This document shows, piece by piece, positions 54,852 through 64,000 of a stretch of DNA of 64,000 bases (the stretch's first letter is position 1; each line of letters opens with the position of its first letter). The notes below the pieces were generated by a model. That model was not told the origin of the DNA and did not search any database. It saw only the letters and a list, made by a program, of their open reading frames with translations. Both the position numbers and the translations under genes were made by a program. Source of the DNA: Diphasiastrum complanatum (taxonomy: Eukaryota; Streptophyta; Lycopodiopsida; Lycopodiales; Lycopodiaceae); NCBI GenBank assembly GCA_029204225.1, contig CM055110.1, forward strand, positions 16,153,306-16,217,305. The letters are read 5' to 3'.

Positions 54852-55534
54852 TGTGAAAGTACTGTATTTTAGGAGCATAAATGGATCTACAAAAGATCCA
54901 CAAGAGTGATTGGATGCTTGCTTAACAATCTATCAAAAAACTAGACACAAAAAAGTTGATCTAGATTGGCAATTTGACAAACAACAAGCATTAACAATCA
55001 AAAGCATTGATCAACATTGAAATCCGAGCCCACACGTGTGTACTACAGGCTGTGGTACGGCCTTCAACCTGAGAAACAAGTAGAAATTGATTTGGTTTCA
55101 TTTGGATCACAAAAACTCAATGTACATAGTGAACTAGTTGGAGATTGCCAATGAGCTCCAAAAATTTTCTATCTTCTCACTATGGGAGCTTGGAATACAT
55201 AGCAAATTCGACTTCCTTCTTGAAGTTAGGTGGATTTCCAGCATGTAATAAGGAAGTTAACTCACCCTTCTTGCCCCTAGATCCTAGAGTTATGCTTGGT
55301 AGTAGCTAGTTGGTCAAATTTTCACCTTAAACTTAGGTGTAGGTCCTATGAAGTACGGATGACCACTAAATAGACATGACCAACTCTCTTGACTTGACCT
55401 AACCTATATTAGGAGTGGGTTGCCACGTGGCATTTTGGCCATACATGTTTGGAATCCACTTATGTACAAAATTTACATTATACTACATAGTTTTTGATCA
55501 GGCTAGATTTGCCAATTTCTGGCAATTCTTCACA
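54852..55534 (-). repeat. Family A LTR, copy 2 3' LTR
   Basis: 683 bases, TG/CA ends, matching 51631-52331. Confidence 0.93.
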
Positions 55535-55548
55535 CTCCTCCTCAAATT
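55535..55548 (-). other. Polypurine tract (family A)
   Basis: On the minus strand AATTTGAGGAGGAG directly precedes the 3' LTR (TGTGAAG). It shows that the 3' end of the internal region is genuine. Confidence 0.8.
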
Positions 55549-55744
55549 TAGCTTGATCTATTTACAACTCTCTTCATAGATGAATGAAAGCTTTTATAAG
55601 TGTCTAAAAAATCCAGCTACAAACAAGGAACTTTTGAGACTCCAATAGAGAATGATGTCCATGAAGGATCTTTCACCACCTCTTAGAGGATCCCTTACAA
55701 GATGTTCCATAAATGTGTCTATATACATGTAGCACACTTCAAAA

Positions 55745-56803
55745 CTAAATATCATGCCAAGCCATGGATTCCAAGGCATTTTGTGCACTTGAAGATACAT
55801 CAATAAAACTACTAAGTGCATACATGATGTTGCCAAAGACAACTTGCCTTGCTTGATCCATATGATTGAGCCTAGATGGCTCCATCTTGATACTCAAGGT
55901 TCTTCTTGGAGTCCTCGGGTCTTGAGCTTGCTCCTCCACTTGACTTGAGTCCAGAACTTCAATGAATTGAATAAGGTGTTGGTCCAAAGCTACTCCTTCA
56001 AGTTTACAAATCTTCCACTCTTTAAAGATCACATTTCCACCATTGGCAACTTCTTTGATGGAAAACAAGTAGATTCTACAATCTCTACTTGAAGAGCAAA
56101 ACACTACCATTATTCCTATCATTGAAATAGGATAATCTTTGGTCCTTACATTGGAATGATCATGCACAAAGCATGTGGACACAAAGATTTCCAAAGCAAA
56201 TGATGTTTCATCTTTTATGACTCTATTCAAACTATTACAAAAATAGTTATCCAATGAAATTGCTTTATCAACAACAAATGTAGATTTCAAAGCATCACAT
56301 TTCATTGTCTTGTCATACAAAGTAATAAACACCATGAATCTTAAAGGTAAGAAACAAGTCACCTCATGTCTACTACTACTTTCCAAAAAGTATTCAAAGA
56401 TAGTAGACTCTCCAATGCTCACCACCCTTGCAAGATGCACACTTGAATGGACAATTTGCATGCAATTTGATGACTCGGCCATTGTCATTGAGGACTCCCT
56501 TGGAACTCTCATGCTTTGAGGCTGATCCTCAAGATCTTCCTCGTTTTGATGCTCCTCCTCAATGCAAGCAAGGTCACACTTTGCCAAGATCTCCTCTGGA
56601 GTGATCTCCTCCTTTGCCAAGCTCATTCTTTCAAAAGCAACGCTAGCTTCCAACTTAAACAATCTTCCATGTTTAAATCCCTTTGCAATGCAAACATCAT
56701 TCTTCAAGATGAAGCAAACATCATGCTTAAAGTGGACATCCAAACCACTTTCTAAGAATAGACCAACACTAAGCATATTCTTGGTGATGGTATATAAGGA
56801 CAT
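55745..56803 (-). CDS. Family A protease C-terminus fused to an unrecognised ORF
   Basis: An uninterrupted 352-residue frame. Residues 1-60 are the C-terminal part of the Copia protease (KNMLSVGLFLESGLDVHF, GRLFKLEASVAFERM). Residues 60-130 form an acidic Glu/Asp-rich linker shared with copy 1. Residues 130-352 match nothing I know. They include STIFEYFLESSSRHEVTCFL, FVVDKAISLDNYFC, a Cys-containing VVFCSSSRDCRIYLF, and the C-terminal NIMYALSSFIDVSSSAQNAL. Integrase motifs (HHCC, DDE) and RT motifs are absent. The frame ends about 200 bases before the polypurine tract. An open frame of this length in an otherwise frameshifted copy suggests recent coding. It may be an accessory protein of a non-autonomous lineage. 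Confidence 0.65.
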   Translation of the reverse strand: MSLYTITKNMLSVGLFLESGLDVHFKHDVCFILKNDVCIAKGFKHGRLFKLEASVAFERMSLAKEEITPEEILAKCDLACIEEEHQNEEDLEDQPQSMRVPRESSMTMAESSNCMQIVHSSVHLARVVSIGESTIFEYFLESSSRHEVTCFLPLRFMVFITLYDKTMKCDALKSTFVVDKAISLDNYFCNSLNRVIKDETSFALEIFVSTCFVHDHSNVRTKDYPISMIGIMVVFCSSSRDCRIYLFSIKEVANGGNVIFKEWKICKLEGVALDQHLIQFIEVLDSSQVEEQAQDPRTPRRTLSIKMEPSRLNHMDQARQVVFGNIMYALSSFIDVSSSAQNALESMAWHDI

Positions 56804-56822
56804 TTTATAGATCCATGTATTT

Positions 56823-57122
56823 TTAGGATTCTAGATACAAAGAGATGGTGCCAACACCATCTATCCTACACTCTTCATCATTTGCAGTAAAGACAAATTT
56901 TTTAGCATCATTGAAAGAGTGTAAGGTTGAGAAAAAGTCCTTTTCACAAGACATGTGGGAGCTAGCCCCACTGTCGATCCACCAATTGTCTCTTGAATTG
57001 CTATTGCTTGTTGGTGAGGATGTAGATGCCATCAAGAATACATCTACTTTATCCTCCTCCTCCTCCTTTGCAAGGTTTCCTTGTTGTCCTCCTCCACTTG
57101 TGCTCTTAGCCTCTTGTAGCAT
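56823..57122 (-). pseudogene. Copia protease N-terminal part, family A copy 2
   Basis: NWWIDSGASSHMSCEKDFF with the canonical DSG site. The frame breaks near 56823 through a small deletion relative to copy 1 (GTGTAGATGGT... region) before the downstream frame resumes at 56803. Confidence 0.85.
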
Positions 57123-57735
57123 TCAGATGCATAATGCCCCTTCTTTCCACAAAAGAAGCACTTCTGCTTTGACTTGTCCTTTGAGCTTGATGCATCATCC
57201 TCTTCTTTGGCCTCCTTTGGATGCTTCGTCTTTCCATTGGTCTTCTTTTTGCCCTTGAATGAGAAATTGGCTTTCTCATCATCATCCTGCAAAGACAAGG
57301 AACTCATCCTAGATTTTGCATGGAGCATCCTACACTCTTCAGCCACTAATACACTGTGAAGTTTTTCTGTAGTTGGCAAAGTGTCTTGGATGGCAAAACT
57401 TTGGACCAAATTTGCAAGTCATCTCCTAGACCATTAAGAACAATTTGTACAAGCTCTCCATCATGAATCTTCTCTCCAATGGAAGCCAACTCCCTATTTA
57501 GAGACTTGATTCTGAGTACATAATCTTGTGCACTCTCCTCACTTCTCTTCATGCTTTGCAAAATCTGATTTCTAAGCATGAGTACCCTTGAAGAGTTACT
57601 AGATTCATAGATTGAGTTTAAAGACTCCCAAGCCTCTTTAGCACTAGTACATGTTGATACTTCTCTCAACAAATCATTGCTCACATTCATCTTCACACAA
57701 TGAAGTGCAAGCCTACATCTCTTCTTCTTGCACCT
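57044..57735 (-). pseudogene. Copia gag, family A copy 2 (N-terminus lost)
   Basis: Starts inside the gag core next to the LTR deletion. KEAWESLNSIYESSNSSRVL, LVQIVLNGLGDD, a frameshift near 57415, then SFAIQDTLPTTEKL and an intact zinc knuckle CFFCGKKGHYASEC (CX2CX4HX4C). A second shift (loss of one A in the GACAAACAAGG equivalent) separates it from the protease. Confidence 0.85.
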
Positions 57736-57758
57736 AGAGGTTCATCTTCATCTTCATC

Positions 57759-57972
57759 TTCACCTTAAACTTAGGTGTAGGTCCTATAAAGTAGGGATGA
57801 CCACCAAATAGACATGACCAACTCTCTTGACTTGACCTAACCTATATTAGGAGTGGGCTGCCACGTGGCATTTTGGCCATACATGTGTGGAATCCACTTA
57901 TGTACAAAATTTACATTATACTACATAGTTTTTGATCAAGCTAGATTTGCCAATTTTTGGCAATTCTTCACA
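57759..57972 (-). repeat. Family A LTR fragment (5' LTR of copy 2)
   Basis: Matches the outer 214 bases of the LTR and abuts the TCTTT duplication. Confidence 0.88.
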
Positions 57973-58639
57973 TCTTTCAATTAGAAAACTTAGAATATTG
58001 CATTTACATGCTATGAGATACACTCAGCGTCATCATCTATGAGAATTTTTGCTTTTGTTCTTCTTCAGTTTGTTGTTGTTGACATTACTTTCTATGGTTT
58101 ATATCTCCTTTGCAATGGCCTTGACGTAAACGAGTAGTGCATTGCAAGAAGACAGCATCTCCATGAATGAGAAAATATATTCAAAGCATGAATTTGCAAC
58201 TAAGATGTGCAATCTTAAAAAATAATCCCAAAGCATTTGGAAACAAAAAATGGCTTGGATAAATCAGTCACCGACATTTGGCTCTACCCTTTGTTTTTGT
58301 TTTGTTTAGCACATCTACGATGCATCTACAATCATATACCATTATTGTCCCCTGTAGGACTATCAAGCAAAGTCTCTACGTAAGCAACCCAAAGATCAAT
58401 GTTCTTGCATATTTCATTGACAAGCAATTTGAGAAAATTAATCATAATCATAAATAATAGTCAAACGATGTTAGTGTACAGTTTTAGAGACAATAAACAA
58501 CCTCTTTTTTTGTATTTTTCACAAAATTTTTAGAACCGTGAGGTTGTTGAGAATATTACCACAATGGATTAGGGCAACATTAGAATGCCCTATACTAAGG
58601 ACTCTTACATAATTGATTGAATACCTTCACTGATCCATT

Positions 58640-59090
58640 GAATAAGAAATTTTCTTTGAGGGTGAGAAGGCATTTGAGAATCTCAAACAAGCATTTGTCC
58701 AGCTCCTACTTTGAGATTTCCAAACTTCAATGAGCCTTTTGCTGTGGAAATTGATGTTTGTCAAGAAGGCATTACAAAAATTTCTAAATGATGAGTGCAT
58801 GAGGTCACTACTTATGCGCTCATAAAGTTGAATGATAGAGACATGAACTTTGCAACTCATGAAAAGGAGATATTGGAAATACTCCATGAAGTTAGAAGGT
58901 GGCAAACCTATTTACAAGACAATTGATTCAAATTCAAGACATTATAGAGAAGTATTTCCAATTTCAATCTACTCTCACTTTAAAAAAAAAGATATTGCTA
59001 GAGTTCGTAAAACGCTTTGATTTTGTTATTGAGAACAAACGGGAAAATAAAAAATATTGTGGCTAATGCTTTATCTTAAATTTTGGCATT
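58640..59090 (+). pseudogene. Ty3-type RNase H fragment (decayed)
   Basis: Plus-strand readings give AFENLKQAFVQ, FPNFNEPFAVEIDVCQEGI, YALIKLNDRDMNFATHEKEI, EVRRWQTYLQDN and, after gaps, KNIVANALS. This is the order seen in Ty3 RNase H (FxxLKxA, PFxVExDA, NYxxHEKELLAI, WRxYL, NxVADALSR). Several stops. No integrase follows on this strand. Confidence 0.75.
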
Positions 59091-59142
59091 GACCATATTT
59101 AGTTATTGAAAAAAGAAATCTCCTCTATATCTCAAACATGCA

Positions 59143-59156
59143 GGGGGGGGGGGGGG
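59143..59156 (+). repeat. G14 homopolymer
   Basis: Fourteen consecutive G bases (CA, then G14, then AA) right after the RNase H fragment. Confidence 0.95.
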
Positions 59157-59234
59157 AACAAAGTGATTGGACCGTAATTGCTGCCCATGAGTTTCTTGAG
59201 TGCCCAGGACCTAACACGTGCAGTTAAAGTAAGT

Positions 59235-59516
59235 CTATTTTGATCTAACCGTAAGTCTGCTATGCAACTCTTCATCAATTGCATCAACATCAGAAACAAT
59301 CTTGTCCACCACTGTATTTAGATCATCCGCATGTTGAGAAGGAGAACTTTCGATTTCAAGATCAAGGGCTACTGGAGGACTCTCAACCCATGGAATTGCC
59401 AACGTGCTTGCCACATCTTTTCTAAAGTGAGGAGGCGAGGGTGAAGAGCTGGGAAATCTAGGCTTGGGTTTTGAACGCTTGGGCTGTGCCTGATTTCTCT
59501 TTTTTCGGGGTGGCAC
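59235..59516 (-). CDS. Unrecognised basic/Ser-Pro-rich ORF, doubtful
   Basis: A minus-strand frame whose N-terminal part is highly basic (PPRKKRNQAQPKRSKPKPRF), followed by a Ser/Pro run and an acidic tail (DDLNTVVDKIVSDVDAIDEE). The first codon is GTG and no ATG precedes it. It could be the start of a gag-like protein of a Ty3 element; it may be chance. Confidence 0.25.
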   Translation of the reverse strand: MPPRKKRNQAQPKRSKPKPRFPSSSPSPPHFRKDVASTLAIPWVESPPVALDLEIESSPSQHADDLNTVVDKIVSDVDAIDEELHSRLTVRSK

Positions 59517-59665
59517 AGGACCCCTTTCAAGAGGAACTTGCCTCTATGTGAAGCCTGACTTAAAAATGCCGTCATAGGTGTTTTGAAGCCTCATGACAAG
59601 AAGCATGTCTTTGGGCATTAGCATCACCCTCTTGGCATGTATCGAACACAAGTTCAAATTCTCTC

Positions 59666-59797
<132 letters not shown>

Positions 59798-59900
59798 ATT
59801 CCACCTCACTGAATAAGACAAATGAGTGGTCATATCATGTGTGACCTCCCTCATAGCCCGGTAGAAGGCTGCTTTTGGGATCAAAAGCTTGATGCTCCTT

Positions 59901-60950
59901 TGTAACGCCCTAATGTCCCTCAACCATGGACGGCGTGGTCTTCCGCGTCTTTGCGGACGTACGGGTTCAGTCTGTGGACGGCTGGTACAACAAAGCTAGT
60001 CAGCCTAGCGATTTGCTTAGTCCGAGCCATTAAGGCTGGATATCTCTTCCACGCGAGAGAGTGTTACTGTGGCGATGACTGACAGACACTTTCGTGTGAT
60101 GACGATACTGAGATGTATTGATGGATATCTCTACGACGCGAGGGTACCGCTACAGTAGTAGAGAATGACAGGTCCTCTCACATGATGCCGATACTGGATA
60201 CAATGAGGCTGATATCGCTATGACATGAGAGAGGAGCAGAGTCAGGTGGGCGGAGGAAGGTCCTCGCGTGATGGCGATATCGAGTCTACGAGTAAAGGGT
60301 AGTATTCCAGGAAGAAAACAAAATCGAACAAAAACGTAAACAAATGCGGGGAATGGACTTATATAGCCAAAAGAAGTTTACACATGTGGGCACTTGCAAC
60401 ACATGGCCGAATCAAAAAATGTCGTGTGGTCTCGGACGTGTGCGGTCGCACGTGTGGAATTGCACATCTGGACCCGCACGTGTGGGCTCGCATGTGTGGA
60501 CACGTGGTCAAATAATAAATTGACGTGTAATCTTGCATGTGTGGACATGTGGACGAATGGAATTTTAACGTGTGTTGCTGAACGTGTAGACTCGCACATG
60601 TGGACGGTTACATTACGCGTGTGAGATTTGATCCATTGTTGGATCAACGTGTGTACAGCTTGGATTTTATTGGTTTTAACTATATAAATGTGGTTTGTCA
60701 ATTGACAACTTTCACTCAGTTTTCCCCGTAGCTCTTGGTTGTGTCCACAATTCCTGTTCTTGGCAGTATAGTTGACACACAAGAATCTACATCACAATCT
60801 GTAGAATCTTGTATCCCTAGCATCGCTGCAATATCCTGTCAGTCACCAATATCGCCATCACACGAGGACGGCCTTATTTTTGGGTAACTCCCGTCCATAT
60901 CGCGTCATAGCGATACTCGAGCTTGCTATTCATACTTTTTATTATCTGAA
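59901..60950 (+). mobile_element. Candidate Ty3-type LTR
   Basis: Starts TGTAACGCCC, a start often seen in plant Ty3 LTRs. It has GATACTGA/GACGCGAGG-type tandem words (60070-60290), an array of ACGTGTGGAC-like units (60425-60620) and a TATATAAATG box at 60681 with transcribed-looking sequence after it. The right end was not pinned down and no PBS was found. Confidence 0.4.
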
Positions 60951-62039
60951 GACATGGCTGCCTCATCTTTTATTCTGCCTTGCACGTCTTCCTTGTTGAA
61001 TCTGGGGTTGGTAATTACATAGGTCACTACAAGACATATTTCAATATGTCTTTTGATATCGAGAGGTTTGGATCTGAACATAGATCTTATTTTCCAGCCT
61101 TGTCTATGTTGATAATGGATAATCTACGATTCATTCATTTCCATGACTTGGTAACCACTTACAAAGCAAGCTCACAACCAACAATTCACGAAAATAGTGA
61201 GTGATTTTAAACGTGTGGTCCATTGTGACCAGCACAATTCATCATATTTGTGTAGAGGGGTATGGGTTTTTTGTTTTATCTTTTTGCTCTTGTTCTTGAA
61301 GAGGCAGGAACTTCGAGGTTAAGCATTGAGGGTCCCTCATCATCCGCTGATTCTATGATATCAGAACCAGCTTTTGTTGATGAAATCTTGGGTGCTGACG
61401 AGGAAAGATTGGGATCAATGTACGACCCAGTCCAGTCTCGTGCATTGTCCATTTCATCCTTATCTGATGTGAATCCAAATGACCAAAGCAACTATTCTCG
61501 ATTTGCCAGTGTATTACATGGATAGTGTCGCATATGTCTCATTGATTGATGTTGGAGTTCAAATTCGATACAAAACTAGATCAACAAATTATCAAAAATT
61601 CAGAAAGGCATGCAAATTTATAAACGAAAATAATATTGATGCAAGACTCAACTCATAGTAATTCTCATGATATCAAACAAAAAGAGTATATGTATTATAT
61701 GGCATTATTTCAAGTACAATGCCCGACAAAATCATTGTTTCTCTTTATCTTTAATGATCAGCTTTGTTGTGTGATCATGAAGGAAAAAAATTCTATCATA
61801 TGGATCTAGAAACTTAATAGGTCTGTTTTTGCTCAAGTCTATTTATCTAGAGAAAACAGCCAAGGAGGATGACCTTTTAGGAGCTTCCTCAGCTACATAG
61901 CCAAATACTTCTATAACAATGTCTCTCTTCGCAAAATAATTTATATGTATTCTAAGGGTATTTATGTCCGTTCAAGGAATATGATAGCAACATAATTGCC
62001 AAATCCCTGGCTTTCCCTCACATATCTTTGCCTTGTTGC
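60951..62039. other. No recognised gene
   Basis: A plus-strand frame 61262-61525 has protein-like composition after EEAGTSRLSIEGPSSSADSM. It could be an exon of an unknown or decayed gene, but the splice context is weak and there is no family match. Confidence 0.3.
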
Positions 62040-62516
62040 AAAGGCATCTATCTCCATAGTAGCTCAGGAATTCCTCCTCACCCTATATTTTGGGTAAACC
62101 ATTTACCATCTTCAACTTAGCCAGCCTCAATTTGACCATTTCGCGTCTTTGCTCTTCCTGCAACAAAATTCCACGTAGATTTTCAAATGTGGGCAATCTC
62201 TCCCTTGATGCAATGCCGCTCACGAAAATTTGCAAGCTTTCTGATACACCACTCATGGCTGTATGGGGTAATTCAAATCCCTTATGGGCTCACCAATGGC
62301 AATTAATTGGTCTCTCAAATCCTTGATCCTGGTGAAGAAGGATCCTACATCTTCATTGTCTTCCACCCTTATTGTGTTTAGCCTTGACTTCAAAAACATG
62401 GCAGGAGATGGATTGGCAGTTTGATATTGAGCTCTTAAGGCTTGCCAAGCACCTCTGGCTGAAACCACATCACTAACGTGGGTGATCACGTGGTCCTTCA
62501 CCAATAGGTTGATCAA
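62040..62516 (-). pseudogene. Copia gag fragment, another family
   Basis: The minus strand reads LLVKDHVITHVSDVVSARGA, WQALRAQYQTANPSPAMFL, DVGSFFTRIKDLRDQLIAIG, then after a frameshift near 62265 ERLPTFENLRGILLQEEQRR. This is a UBN2-type Copia gag core without its zinc knuckle. It is cut near 62530. Confidence 0.8.
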
Positions 62517-62579
62517 ATATAGTCCTCTTCGTGCCTCTTGTCATACACTCTCATATCAGTTGGAGCGGTGTTAGGCCTC

Positions 62580-63180
62580 AATTTGACACCCGAAATAATG
62601 TTCCAAAGCTCTTTATCCATGAGAAACTCTCTATTTTCACCTGTTTCCTATGTCTAGACTTCATCATCGAGGCCTTCAAGACTTGGAATGAAGATAAATC
62701 TAGATTCTACATCCAATACCAAGGTACCACGCACAGGGTGCGTGTGAACCCCACCTCCCTGGCTACCATCGGAATCATCTCTAGTGATAGACCAAAGCCC
62801 TCTCATCGCCAATCTCCTACCACCATTTCCCCTTCTTGGACTCATCAATATCCCGAACTCACACAAATGATGGGTATTTGATTGAATCCATCACAGATCT
62901 TGTTCTCCAAGCCGCTTCCCACCTCCTGAACAACTTTCTGGATATTGGAAGTCTACGAAAGGATCGTATCCCCTCCTTTCTTCTACACCAATTGATATAA
63001 TTCCATAAGGAGTTCCCAACCAACATAGTTGTGCCCTACAATTGGCATAACTTCGTGCTTTCTAAATTGAAGAGGGCCACCAAGCCCAATTCATGTAAAA
63101 AAATTTGTCGTTGGCCCACTTATGTATGCCCTTGCCATCACCCTCCTCGAACAGAAGGTTTGTGGATTTCACCGATCCCT
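62580..63180 (+). pseudogene. Unrecognised repeat-borne gene, copy 2
   Basis: Encodes FKTWNEDKSRFYIQYQGTTH, RVRVNPTSLATIGIISSDRP, and in a second frame TNDGYLIESITDLVLQAASH and LLNNFLDIGSLRKDRIPSF. Each has a clear counterpart in the same order in 210-881 (FITWTEAKAKFYITYQTTTH; VRVTEAALVAIGISSG; TNDGYLLECICD; LLNNFLMVGNLGKERIS). At least two frameshifts and two stops. No coiled-coil part is visible before the next gag fragment. Confidence 0.6.
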
Positions 63181-63503
63181 CGTCCTCACCAATCTTGATC
63201 AATGAAGAATATAGGCTTCAAGCAAGAGGCGGATCTTCATCAACATCTCAAGTTGGAGAGGAGACTATGTTCATCAAAGGCAAATTCAAGGGCAAAAGCA
63301 AAAGTAAGTGCTCTAAAGGGCAAGATCAAGTGGATCAATCAAACTTGGCAAAGTTCTTTGAATAGCATTACTTTGAACAATGTTAGCACGAGCATCCAAC
63401 AATCCATTAAGAATAACTTGAACAAGCTCTCCTTCCTTAATGCTCTCTCCATCAATGCAAGTTAACTCATCATTCAATGCTTTCACTCTCAAAATATAAG
63501 TAT
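63180..63503. pseudogene. Copia gag split into inverted halves
   Basis: The minus strand 63500-63330 reads VKALNDELTCIDGESIKEGE, LVQVILNGLLDARANIVQSN, AIQRTLPSL (gag core). The plus strand 63190-63330 reads EEYRLQARGGSSSTSQVGEE and MFIKGKFKGKSKSKCSKGQ, which is the piece that normally follows the core. The two halves point in opposite directions. The core is cut at 63503 by a family A LTR. Confidence 0.65.
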
Positions 63504-64000
63504 TGTGAAAGTACTGTACTTTAGGACCATAAATGGATCTACAAAAGATCCACAAGAGTGATTGGATGCTTGCTTAACAATCTATCAAAAAACTAGACAC
63601 AAAAAAGTTGATCTAGATTGGCAATTTGACAAACAACAAGCATTAACAATCAAAAGCATTGATAAACATTGAAATCCGATCCCACACGTGTGTACTACAG
63701 GCTGTAGTACGGCCTTCAACCTGAGAAACAAGTAGAAATTGATTTGGTTTCATTTGGATCACAAAAACTCAATGTACATAGTGAACTAGCTTGAGATTGC
63801 CAATGAGCTCCAAAAATTTTCTATCTTCTCACTATGGAGAGAGGGAATACATAGCAAATTCGACTTCCTTCTTGAAGTTAGGTGGATTTCCAGCATGTAA
63901 TAAGGAAGTGAACTCACTCTCCTTGACCTAAAATGAAACCCTAGTCTATTTCCTAGAGTTATGCTTGGTAGGTAGCTAGTTGGTCAAATTTTCACCTTAA
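63504..64000. mobile_element. Family A LTR, third copy, runs off the window
   Basis: Starts TGTGAAAGTACTGTACTTTAG and matches 51631 onwards with few differences. It is inserted in the gag fragment. The five bases before it are AGTAT. Orientation and the rest of the element lie outside the window. Confidence 0.9.

Larger units (their letters stand above)
54852..57972 (-). mobile_element. Copia-like element, family A, copy 2
   Basis: 3121 bases bounded by a perfect 5-bp duplication TCTTT (54847-54851 and 57973-57977). On the minus strand: the last 214 bases of element sequence at the right are the outer part of the 5' LTR (57972-57759). A deletion then removed the rest of the LTR, the PBS and the gag start. 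Gag, protease and a long extra ORF follow, then a polypurine tract and a complete 683-base 3' LTR (55534-54852). The 3' half is undeleted, yet it contains no integrase, RT or RNase H. Confidence 0.93.

Overview
This is nuclear DNA of a land plant. It is gene-sparse and packed with repeats. Only two host genes look intact. One is a four-exon universal stress protein gene (27843-30290, + strand). The other is a single-exon xyloglucan xylosyltransferase of family GT34 (45835-47169, - strand). The rest is mostly decayed retroelements and very long (GA)n/(CT)n microsatellites. Introns with GT/AG borders, tRNA-iMet and tRNA-Asp type primer-binding sites, and a plant cell-wall enzyme point to a plant. 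Penelope-like retroelements beside Copia, Ty3 and LINE-like elements make a fern or other non-flowering plant a reasonable guess. The lineage is inference only.

Layout. 0.2-1.5 kb: decayed gene of an unrecognised, repeat-borne family, with a related copy at 62.6-63.1 kb. 2.3-7.9 kb: a Penelope-like element on the - strand, with a decayed reverse transcriptase between long direct repeats that begin at (CT)n tracts. 8.0-9.5 kb: Copia integrase fragment, partial LTR and a near-perfect 310-bp inverted repeat. 9.8-16.3 kb: decayed gag genes, a Ty3-type gag behind a tRNA-Asp type PBS, and a Copia LTR (family B) inserted into that gag. 16.3-24.2 kb: satellite and microsatellite DNA around a second Penelope-like element on the + strand. 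24.85-26.6 kb: 5'-truncated LINE-like element. 27.4-30.3 kb: stress-protein gene. 30.3-43.8 kb: dispersed repeats, a 500-bp CT/CCCT block, Ty3 integrase, a Copia LTR with PBS and gag, an unrecognised coiled-coil/proline-rich ORF, and a third Penelope-like relic. 45.8-47.2 kb: xylosyltransferase. 49.3-58 kb: two copies of one Copia-like family (family A), each with a perfect 5-bp target-site duplication. The copy whose 3' end is complete carries gag and protease, then an unfamiliar ORF running to the polypurine tract, with no integrase or reverse transcriptase. 58.6-64 kb: Ty3 RNase H fragment, candidate Ty3-type LTR, gag relics and a third family-A LTR.

The host genes show no functional link. 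The mobile elements form nests: family B in Ty3 gag and in a Copia integrase, family A in a Copia gag, and the coiled-coil ORF beside or inside a Copia gag. The most interesting signals are the Penelope-like elements whose repeat junctions coincide with (CT)n tracts, the gag-protease family with a novel 3' ORF, the unassigned two-copy gene family, and the large hairpin at 8.9-9.2 kb.
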